DNA from: CAZJDM01 sp964544765
GTDB taxonomy: Bacteria; Bdellovibrionota_B; Oligoflexia; CAYFLR01
DNA length: 41,701 bases
Direction: 5' to 3'
Assembly: GCA_964544765.1 (NCBI GenBank)
Contig: CAZJDM010000019.1
Coordinates: 1-41,701, forward strand
A program made the translations under genes and the position numbers. A model generated the notes under the pieces. The model was not told the origin of the DNA. It saw only the letters and a program-made list of their open reading frames with translations, and did no database searches. Position 1 is the first letter of the stretch, and every line of letters starts with the position of its first letter. Shown here piece by piece: positions 34,901-41,184 of the stretch.

Positions 34901-35405
34901 AGCTTATGGTTTTCGTAGAATGTCGGTTGCTAGAATCAATAAGATAGAACGTCAGCAACAAGAAAGAATGGCAGGTAGCGGGCATCGTGTTGGTCCTGAT
35001 GGAGAGAGAACTTTTTCTGAAGAAACACTTTTTGATAGTCCGGAAGAAGCCTATAATCGAATTAAAAAACCAGGTGACAAGGATATATTTGTTTTAAATG
35101 CAGAGAGAGATGCCTTTGCCAGAGAATATGAGAACAGAACGCCTGAACAAGTATTCCCCGCTGAAATAATGGAGCGATTTGGCATGCATGAAATTCCGAG
35201 AGATAGACCTCTAAATGATGTTGAGATGAGCAATGTTCAGAAGATTTATAGACAATCAATGATGGATTATCATCCAGATAGACTTCAAGACGGTGGGGGC
35301 GCCGGTAGTAGGTCTCATACTATGTCGCAAATGTTCAACTCAGCCTGGGAACTAATTAAAGCTTATCAGCCTTTCTTAAAGTTTATGCAAACTTATCAAC
35401 GTTAG
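31923..35405 (+). CDS. Large membrane-anchored protein with C-terminal J-domain
   Basis: 1160 aa. Residues 5-22 are a hydrophobic segment ending in C23-K-L-R-R-S-Q-F-V-I-K-G-T-G-A; Gln before Cys makes a canonical lipobox doubtful. About 25-700 is a mostly helical soluble region of unknown fold, with a Pro/Glu-rich stretch near 80-110. Five hydrophobic segments follow near 717-745, 832-858, 869-893, 934-957 and 983-1000, with a Gly/Ser/Ala/Arg-rich linker near 775-800. The end (about 1075-1150) fits a J-domain: helix II Y-R-Q-S-M-M-D-Y, then H1117-P-D1119, loop, helix III with F-N-S-A-W-E-L-I-K-A-Y. J-domains stimulate DnaK ATPase. Counting segments puts the J-domain in the cytoplasm. No Cys-rich or substrate domain of DnaJ. 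The ribosome-binding site is weak. Confidence 0.75.
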   Translation: MKKQWILLLLLIGVIVLIALQCKLRRSQFVIKGTGATKAGDSEIFDLAPELLVKSLQKLASMGIDTEYQLICRDLLQDPQFLDIKIPEPPAEETEPPVEEAGSASGEPGSSVSPAKKKKQKFSLVFEGITKELGDKGWIIFNTCLSIYEEQRPPLWKEKSETLLDLVVGHLVNNQNAGRPDRFCSTFESCLRTASYLEGAARIIPHRAIPILQQIKTQIEISSISTPGFLFKLRRIVDYLILIAKMNMVVERKDGIPPHSKPGSPFSIENMIDEASKIESTISTEYHLTRLQQTRLGVSSLMDSAEFLKNYINEIQRYNDVPTQEDAIQNEAIVQLHIKLLMTAYQFLLKGIKSLKYYLVRVCYVDNYLGRGCGQYQARSLGLEGWRNYILNRLTIYTKDESNSSNASDEAKLATMRGAVVVEAEAVMASILLNARHESTLFFGKEYLDVFSLALQKLKEANPEIDPKKKLEYQSLENKYQNLLAQHQTIYIATELDNGRVDKAFGPYLQTLFDAYGIGFEQAMRLVNHEQTIMERSLNPSYSEYSGYQDPKEMFSLVSIAQRFQNAMLDYSDLYVQKEEQIKESWNSVNELVELRKQIDAIGLHLACTGYALPDPMDPYADPDIAPNYNTNVSEDVLPRNLRNIFGRFYDVEIHDYLSHRITPQMISLKEACLFRSPSYSAPSIRQHTLAFAGQRIGGDFLSTGNIGLSEKKYMLDYGLPVVSTVLMFPLSGAAGWVSHAILKRLVPYALKMASRSAKVSTASASVPIVRGAATGGRSGASAGRGSSSGRGASAGAAGAYQETGRRALTSNIDDLFNSRVTGSKFLNYAKDHLPHALISSLFFAITLTPVNLMATEALMDADNLGISMYEAILNSFLHGSVIFFVLPVAQHWSGSFERWFNPNKGYALQDYLAGKIKIPDMVSFRQMRRALDTKYIWVGTAMDGIFFTSIPVFASFVKNVENRKKYGEFASPQSVYESMPKAVQDVALSFLLAYGFRRMSVARINKIERQQQERMAGSGHRVGPDGERTFSEETLFDSPEEAYNRIKKPGDKDIFVLNAERDAFAREYENRTPEQVFPAEIMERFGMHEIPRDRPLNDVEMSNVQKIYRQSMMDYHPDRLQDGGGAGSRSHTMSQMFNSAWELIKAYQPFLKFMQTYQR

Positions 35406-35533
35406 AAAGATTACCTCCAATTTTACCGTAAATTTTGGGATAACTAAGTCAATTATTTATGGAGTTCTCTTATCATTGATAATGTTTCAAAAATAATTGC
35501 TAAAAAAACTTATATTAGATAAAAGGAACCGTT

Positions 35534-36508
35534 ATGAAGGTTCCTTACTTCTACCAATATAAAGATTATATACGTGAAAGTGTTTTTCCTTTTAAAGAAG
35601 CTAGGAAAGTAACCGTTGACGCGGGTTTTAGTTGTCCCAATATTGATGGGGGAAAGGGACACGGTGGATGCATCTTTTGTAATAATGAAGCTTTTTCCCC
35701 GGTATCAAATAAATTTGCACGTGATAGTATTACCCAGCAATTGGCCGATCAAATTCCTTTTTTAAAGAAGAGATATCGAGCAAAAAATTTTATTGCGTAT
35801 TTTCAGCCACATACCAATACATATGCTCCAATAGAGTTATTAAAAGAAGCTTATCATGAGGCAATTAATCATCCACAGGTGGTGGGGTTGGCGATTGGCA
35901 CCAGACCTGACTGTATTTCTAAAGAGGTGGTTACACTTTTATGTGAAATTGTAACAAAAGTACCGGTAAGTTTGGAAATAGGTCTGCAAACTATTAATGA
36001 TGAAACCTTAAAACAAGTTAATCGTTGTCATACTTTGGGTGATTTTGAAGTGTCTATGCATCTGCTAAAAGGGAGCCAACTGGAGATTGGAATTCATTTG
36101 ATGTTAGGGTTACCGGGTGAAGATCATACGCATTGGATGTCTTCCATACGCAAAGTAACTGAATATCCATTTCATACTTTAAAAATTACTCCTTTATATG
36201 TAGCTAAAGATACTGTTTTAACCCAAAGATATTATAAGGGGGAATATCAACCCTTAACAGAAGAGCAATATATTCATGGTGTTGTGGACATGTTGGAGCA
36301 TGTACCTAAGCATATTGGTATTCAGCGGATCACGGGGTCAGCTCCTCGCAATATTTTAATCGCTCCTATGTGGTGTCGGGATCAAGCAAGGATCACGCAA
36401 TTGATAGCGGCTGAATTTGAAAAAAGAGGCAGCTATCAGGGAATTAAGTGTTTTAAAGTAAGTCGGACCAAAGGAGGTCGGGTTTCTTTAGGGAATTGTA
36501 AATTCTAG
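35534..36508 (+). CDS. Radical SAM protein, TIGR01212 (YhcC-like) family
   Basis: Iron-sulfur enzyme of a widespread family without an established reaction. 324 aa, normal length. The cluster motif is C-P-N-I-D-G-G-K-G-H-G-G-C-I-F-C-N near 32-48, characteristic of this family. Later motifs are Y-F-Q-P-H-T-N-T-Y-A, I-G-T-R-P-D-C (SAM-binding), E-I-G-L-Q-T-I-N-D and M-L-G-L-P-G-E. The ATG follows AAAGGA. It stands alone between the J-domain gene and a converging phosphatase remnant, and its 3' end overlaps that gene by 4 bp. Confidence 0.92.
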   Translation: MKVPYFYQYKDYIRESVFPFKEARKVTVDAGFSCPNIDGGKGHGGCIFCNNEAFSPVSNKFARDSITQQLADQIPFLKKRYRAKNFIAYFQPHTNTYAPIELLKEAYHEAINHPQVVGLAIGTRPDCISKEVVTLLCEIVTKVPVSLEIGLQTINDETLKQVNRCHTLGDFEVSMHLLKGSQLEIGIHLMLGLPGEDHTHWMSSIRKVTEYPFHTLKITPLYVAKDTVLTQRYYKGEYQPLTEEQYIHGVVDMLEHVPKHIGIQRITGSAPRNILIAPMWCRDQARITQLIAAEFEKRGSYQGIKCFKVSRTKGGRVSLGNCKF

Positions 36509-36550
36509 TACGGTGATATCGTCGGTTCTGTCCTTAATAGGACCATCATG
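36488..36550 (-). other. Out-of-frame remnant of the phosphatase C-terminus
   Basis: In a second minus-strand frame these codons read H-D-G-P-I-K-D-R-T-D-D-I-T-V-L-E-F-T-I-P then stop. D-D-I-T-V-L is the usual last strand of SpoIIE/PP2C domains. The remnant overlaps the 3' end of the radical SAM gene by 21 bp. Confidence 0.65.
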
Positions 36551-37152
36551 GTTTTGTCTCCTGGAGCAAATATTGTAGGCTCTGTAAAAGTATAAAACCC
36601 CTCCTGTACCTGTATAATTCCTAGTGGTAATTTTGTAGATTTAAATTGGTGAATAACTTGATCATTTCTGAATATCAAGACATCTGGAAGACCGGCATTT
36701 ACAATTCGAACAGCATGGGTAGTGGGGGTGTACTCAATTATACCAGCTGCTAAAAAATAATCGGTTTCATAGTTATCTTTTAAATATTTGTTAATATGAT
36801 TAAGAATTTCTTCAATTGGTTTATCAGCAAGGGTCATTTGGTAAAAATCTCTGGATACATAAGGAGCTCCTTGTGCAGCAATAGATCCGTGTCCAGTAAA
36901 ATCTCCAAGTAGTATATATCGTCTTCCTGAAGGTGTTGTTGCAGAAAGAATTAAATCACCAGAGATATTATCTTCCAAAGGAACATAAAGATAACGAAGA
37001 TCGCTTTCCTTTTGTATAATTTGAGGTTTTGGTGTTGTTGAAGCTTGTTTATCAGCTCTGTCCCTTAAGTCTGGACAGCTTTTAGCCACATAAGTATAAG
37101 TGTGGTTAGCAAAAAAAGCCATAAAAAATACAAACCATTTTTTGGTTATCAT
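36505..37152 (-). CDS. Truncated SpoIIE/PP2C-type phosphatase, C-terminus lost by frameshift
   Basis: 215 aa. A signal-like segment (1-24) is followed by a SpoIIE-type PPM core: I-S-G-D-L-I-L near 63 (metal Asp), L-L-G-D-F-T-G-H-G near 82 (metal Asp), the V-N-A-G-L-P-D-V-L-I segment, L-P-L-G-I-I and F-A-P-G-D near 195. The family continues with [LY]-[YT]-[TS]-D-G and a D-D-[IM]-T end. Here the frame ends in an unrelated 15-residue tail, and the missing end (D-R-T-D-D-I-T-V-L-E-F) lies out of frame at 36488-36550. About 50-60 residues, including a metal-site Asp, are absent. It is likely inactive. An exported PP2C would also be odd. Confidence 0.75.
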   Translation of the reverse strand: MITKKWFVFFMAFFANHTYTYVAKSCPDLRDRADKQASTTPKPQIIQKESDLRYLYVPLEDNISGDLILSATTPSGRRYILLGDFTGHGSIAAQGAPYVSRDFYQMTLADKPIEEILNHINKYLKDNYETDYFLAAGIIEYTPTTHAVRIVNAGLPDVLIFRNDQVIHQFKSTKLPLGIIQVQEGFYTFTEPTIFAPGDKTMMVLLRTEPTISPY

Positions 37153-37344
37153 AATAAAAATACTTTAAAAAATATGATTTTGCGGGAGCTATATTTTTTT
37201 CTTCTTCGATCTGATTAAATTTTATTTAATCATGTTTGAAAACCGATATCTAAAGGCTTAATATATTTTAAATTCAAAGGCAATAATAATATTATTATAT
37301 AATGATATGGGGTAGATAGATTTTATCTTTTCTTTCCCCTTTTG

Positions 37345-37408
37345 TACTATAATCGACTGTATTCTATTCTTTTCCGTATTATAATCAATTAGACTCTAAT
37401 CTTTTCCG
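37345..37408. repeat. 32-bp tandem repeat, two copies plus a degenerate fragment
   Basis: Copies at 37345-37376 and 37377-37408 agree at about 25 of 32 positions; both contain TATAATC and end with CTTTTCCG. A shorter diverged piece continues to about 37421. It lies between the beta-lactamase-like gene and the phosphatase remnant. No gene is seen in this 284-bp gap. Confidence 0.55.
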
Positions 37409-37436
37409 CTATAAATTATTCAATTAAAAAATAAAA

Positions 37437-38582
37437 TTAGTTGTTGATTAAAATGCCTGAGGATACGATAGCCTTACCTAAATTAGTAAATAGTTTCTCG
37501 GCCTCATCTTGTAATGTAAAATTTTGGGCGCAAACGGCAACTATTATGTGATGATCAGATCTATTTGTATTATCTAAGCTTATGGGTTGGGTGATTATGC
37601 CCATATCGCAAATCCTTTTAAACTGAGTTCCGGTTTTGTGGGCAAATAATAATGTTGTTGGTAATCCGGCTTTAATTCTGTTTTTACCTGTTTTACATCT
37701 TCTCATTAATCTAAGTATTCGTTGTGAATAAGTGGGGTTAATTATCTGCTGTCTGATAATTTTACTTAGTAATTTCCCATAAGCAATCAAAGTGCTCGAA
37801 TTAAAGCCTTTTTGGTAGTATTGCTGGTATGCTTGTTCGTAGCTATCAGCTGTGAAGTTGGTGACAGGAATATTGATAATTTCGGTAATTTTTTCTAGTT
37901 TTCGGATCGGAGAGGAAATCTTTTTTAAGGTTATAAAATCCATATTAGTTAGTTTTTCAGCTTGGGGGTGGATATTTTGATAAACGATTTTTCTAACTTC
38001 CAGCAAAGTCGTAATGGGTCCAAAACCATGCTCAATATATTTAGTCAGGTTTTGGTTGATATTTGATAGCCCGACCTTTTTTATTAATAAATCAGTTGCA
38101 GTATTATCGCTCTCTATCATCATTCGTTCAGTTAAATCTTGAACCGTAATCATTGAACCTACTTTGTCCCAGTTAGTAGATCCTGAACCATCTACATAAT
38201 CTTGCTCAGTGAGAGTAATTGATTCGGTAGGTTTTATGATGCCCAGGTGAATTTGTCGATATACTTCTATTAGAACGGGTAATTTGGTTGCGGAAGCTAT
38301 GTACCATGTTTTTTCAGCATCTAATGAGTAATACTCTGATGAATCAATTGGTCTGATATAAACTCCCAGTTTACCGGTAAAAGTTTTAGTGAGATCAGTA
38401 ATAGTTAGATGAAGTTTTTCTTTCCATGTAATGGTTGGAGAGGTTATAGGGATAACAGGAAGCGGTGGAGATAAATTGGATGGAGGTGAAGAAGTATGAA
38501 AAGTAAATAATACAATTAGTAGTAGTATTAATAGTATTAAAATAAATGGATCAAAGCGAGTAATCTGCAAATTGTTTGTCAT
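37437..38582 (-). CDS. Class A beta-lactamase-like serine hydrolase, membrane-anchored
   Basis: 381 aa. A hydrophobic anchor (12-29) then a Pro/Ser-rich spacer place the domain in the periplasm. Active-site motifs of the penicillin-recognising fold are Ser97-A-T-Lys100, Ser158-Asp159-Asn160 and Lys316-Thr317-Gly318. The class A Glu of the omega loop is not obvious. It may hydrolyse beta-lactams, or be a peptidase/esterase of the same superfamily; the long interval between S-D-N and K-T-G (155 residues against about 100 in TEM-type enzymes) suggests an insertion. It lies between the acyltransferase gene upstream and the phosphatase remnant. Confidence 0.85.
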   Translation of the reverse strand: MTNNLQITRFDPFILILLILLLIVLFTFHTSSPPSNLSPPLPVIPITSPTITWKEKLHLTITDLTKTFTGKLGVYIRPIDSSEYYSLDAEKTWYIASATKLPVLIEVYRQIHLGIIKPTESITLTEQDYVDGSGSTNWDKVGSMITVQDLTERMMIESDNTATDLLIKKVGLSNINQNLTKYIEHGFGPITTLLEVRKIVYQNIHPQAEKLTNMDFITLKKISSPIRKLEKITEIINIPVTNFTADSYEQAYQQYYQKGFNSSTLIAYGKLLSKIIRQQIINPTYSQRILRLMRRCKTGKNRIKAGLPTTLLFAHKTGTQFKRICDMGIITQPISLDNTNRSDHHIIVAVCAQNFTLQDEAEKLFTNLGKAIVSSGILINN

Positions 38583-38632
38583 TTAGAGCGACCTATTTCT
38601 ATTAATCATTTTTCTATTTATCATTGTGATTA

Positions 38633-39826
38633 TCATTTGAGTAAACCTATTTTTTTTGATTTTCTTTTCTTACTTTGAATCCACCCTATAGAAGCAATGA
38701 ATGTTATTAAAATACCGGCCAGGCTCAGTGCCTGAAGATAGGTTACTTTATGTCTTAGATCAAAAAGGTATCTATAAAAAATAAAAATTACGAGAATATG
38801 AATGATAAACGCTTGTAAAGAAATTCTACCAATCAATGAGATTGGGTACAGTAGTTTATTTAGAATTTTGGGAAAAAGTAAGCATATACCAAGAATAGCA
38901 AATGATCCAGCCAGACTGAAGGTCATAAAGGGTAAATTAGGCGGGTGCTTGCCCCAATTATGAGCGATTGCTGATAGAATTCGATCGGTATGCGGATGAG
39001 CGGTGAAGAAAAAATAAATGGTCAATACAATTGACGAGAAAAGACAGAAAATGGAAGTTATAAATTGTCCTTCCTCAAAACTTTTTGATTTTCGTAAAAA
39101 ATCACCTATTAGTAATCCCATCAGGACAATAGATCCTCTGGTTATTTGCCCAAAAGTAAAATATCCGCGATGTTCGACTAACAATACCTTGAGGATTATA
39201 TTAGGACCCCAGTTGACGTGTGATGCCAACCAATAACCTCCTACCGCAAATCCTCCTATTAATAGTAATTTAAAAATTACCTCTAGTTTGTGCCATACGG
39301 GTAAGAAAAAAGGTATCCAAAGTAAACAAATACTGTAGAAGCCCAGTACTTCAACGAAATCAGGAAATTGCTTGAAAAGTAAAGTGTTAACTATTTGTGG
39401 GGAAGGATAGGTTTGAAACATTTGAACTACGGTTAAAACCTTGTACCAAAAGAGAATTAAAACGCCTTTCCAAACCAGTCGAAACTGTTTTTTTTGCCAT
39501 TCCATTGTATTTATGTAAGGGATGAAATAGAGCGATAAACTTATTCCGAAGATAATTACAAAGAGAGTAGAAGAAAATTTAGTGATTAGGTGAATAGGTA
39601 TTATCCCCCAATCAGGCATTTGGTGATAAGATAATAATCCTTTTACCGTGTGACTTAGGATCATTAAAGTAATGGCCATACCCCGAGCCAAATCTAAGCT
39701 GATAAATCTCTTACGCATCTTAGTAGGAGCTGGGGTCAGTTGGGGATCAGACTGATAGTCAAAAGCATATAGAAATTCATCTGAATAGGCCAATTGATCA
39801 GTTTTTCTGGCTAAATTATCTTCCAT
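38633..39826 (-). CDS. Multi-pass membrane acyltransferase (HGSNAT/DUF1624 or acyltransferase-3 type)
   Basis: 397 aa with about ten hydrophobic segments. After a 40-residue cytoplasmic tail, the sequence R-F-I-S-L-D-L-A-R-G-M-A-I-T-L-M-I-L-S-H matches the start of the heparan-glucosaminide acetyltransferase-like/DUF1624 family; acyltransferase-3 proteins have a similar R-x-D-x-L-R-G start. The catalytic His would be His61 in L-S-H. Family members acylate glycans across the inner membrane; the substrate is unknown. It is 50 bp upstream of the beta-lactamase-like gene on the same strand; a cell-wall or surface-glycan role for the pair is speculative. Ribosome-binding site weak. Confidence 0.75.
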   Translation of the reverse strand: MEDNLARKTDQLAYSDEFLYAFDYQSDPQLTPAPTKMRKRFISLDLARGMAITLMILSHTVKGLLSYHQMPDWGIIPIHLITKFSSTLFVIIFGISLSLYFIPYINTMEWQKKQFRLVWKGVLILFWYKVLTVVQMFQTYPSPQIVNTLLFKQFPDFVEVLGFYSICLLWIPFFLPVWHKLEVIFKLLLIGGFAVGGYWLASHVNWGPNIILKVLLVEHRGYFTFGQITRGSIVLMGLLIGDFLRKSKSFEEGQFITSIFCLFSSIVLTIYFFFTAHPHTDRILSAIAHNWGKHPPNLPFMTFSLAGSFAILGICLLFPKILNKLLYPISLIGRISLQAFIIHILVIFIFYRYLFDLRHKVTYLQALSLAGILITFIASIGWIQSKKRKSKKIGLLK

Positions 39827-39987
39827 TTTAATGTCTATTGGTTGTTGATAACACCTTTTATTATATCAATATTGCAGATGTTTTCATAATTTAGTTGCCA
39901 CAAATTACTTGTTATGCGAAAGATATCTTTAGAATCATTTGTAGATATTGTTTTTGTCTTAATTGTTTATTTAATTGGAGGTAATTT

Positions 39988-41133
39988 ATGCAGAAATGTA
40001 GAGGTGGATTTATATTTTTTATAATGATCGGAATTTTGTGGTTAAAAACGGGTTTATTATTTGGAGACTCAATTGCTGTTCAAGCTACGGATCAATCAAA
40101 TTTTTCTCAAATTTCGGATCAACCATCAACCAACAACAATTATTGTCGTGATGCGTGGCCGGAAAAATGGACCGATTTAGAAATTGAAGCCAAGTGGCAC
40201 GCTGATATTGCAACTTATCATAAATTAATTGCCGATTTAAAAGACGGTGCAGAGGCTTATGGTTATACGTTAGAAGTTAGATGGGGAGGGGTCCCCAGAA
40301 AATTTGTTGATATATATTATGACACTCCTGATGGTGATTTAGCCAAAGTAAGTCATGTATTACGATATCGAACTCAATATGAATCCAAACCTCAAGCAGA
40401 TAGCTATAAATTAGCTGACTTGGCTATGGCAAGATCTTGGAGAGCTGAGTGGAGTCGATTGCAGTATAAAGGCACTCCCATTAGAGTAGATGAGGTATGG
40501 TTTAGAAAAGAAACGGGAGATTGTCGAGCATGGGTAAAAAAATCTAAAATCGAAGAATCTACTGATTTATGTTATGCACCTATAGTTGTGGATGATCAAG
40601 ATTCTGGTAATACTAGCGCTGCGACAGATAATACTGCATCTCCCAGTGCAGTGGTTTCTGATGCTGCTACGTCTGCAGCGAATGTAAATTCAGATAACGC
40701 ATCAACTCCTGCTCCAGCTCCCGACAAAAAAACCGAATATATCCAACCTAATGCTAAAGATTTGTTTACAGATAAATATCAACCTATCCATGAAGCATTG
40801 GCAGCTCTGCTGGAAGATCATAATGATTTAAAAGTTTCTAGTTTAGATCCTGTACTTATAGTTGAAGATTATCGATATAGAGTGTTGTTTAAAAAGAATG
40901 ATGAAGAATTATTTGAGATGTCCCTTGATCGATTGAATACTCGCAATGTAGAAAGAGATGATGGGAATTATAGTGTTGAAATTGAATTAGAAGTAATTAA
41001 AAAACCTTATTCCGAAAACGATCTACTGGAACTATTGGACCTGGTTGTTAAATTTAGAAATGATTATAAACTTACACCTAGTAAAAATAGTAAAGGTGAT
41101 AGTTTCATACAATCAAGATGTTCTTTTGAATAA
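39988..41133 (+). CDS. Exported CYTH-like (triphosphate tunnel metalloenzyme) domain protein
   Basis: 381 aa. A signal peptide (about 1-33) ends V-Q-A. The core begins with E65-I-E67-A-K69, the E-x-E-x-K motif that defines CYTH/TTM domains, followed by V-D-I-Y-Y-D-T-P-D-G-D-L and V-L-R-Y-R, and later the basic strand E-W-S-R-L-Q-Y-K-G-T-P, then V-E-I-E-L-E-V near 332. The tunnel-forming Glu/Arg/Lys residues are thus present. Residues about 205-250 are a Ser/Thr/Ala/Asp-rich low-complexity linker that splits the domain. Known TTMs act on triphosphates or polyphosphate in the cytoplasm; an exported one is unusual. GGAGG lies 6-7 bases before the ATG. It ends in a hairpin terminator. Confidence 0.78.
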   Translation: MQKCRGGFIFFIMIGILWLKTGLLFGDSIAVQATDQSNFSQISDQPSTNNNYCRDAWPEKWTDLEIEAKWHADIATYHKLIADLKDGAEAYGYTLEVRWGGVPRKFVDIYYDTPDGDLAKVSHVLRYRTQYESKPQADSYKLADLAMARSWRAEWSRLQYKGTPIRVDEVWFRKETGDCRAWVKKSKIEESTDLCYAPIVVDDQDSGNTSAATDNTASPSAVVSDAATSAANVNSDNASTPAPAPDKKTEYIQPNAKDLFTDKYQPIHEALAALLEDHNDLKVSSLDPVLIVEDYRYRVLFKKNDEELFEMSLDRLNTRNVERDDGNYSVEIELEVIKKPYSENDLLELLDLVVKFRNDYKLTPSKNSKGDSFIQSRCSFE

Positions 41134-41134
41134 A

Positions 41135-41184
41135 TTAACTCTGCTGTGAGCAGGTTTCTGTTCACAGCGTTAATTATTTTTTTA
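41135..41184 (+). terminator. Hairpin terminator between convergent genes
   Basis: GCTGTGA/TCACAGC (7 bp, perfect) extended by TTAAC/GTTAA with an internal mismatch spans 41135-41173, followed by a T-rich run (ATTATTTTTTTATTTT). It serves the CYTH gene; weaker on the minus strand for the neighbour. Confidence 0.75.

Noticed and set aside
37153..37436. CRISPR array or attachment site at the 32-bp repeats
   Set aside because: The copies abut without spacers and differ at about seven positions; no cas gene or integrase is present.
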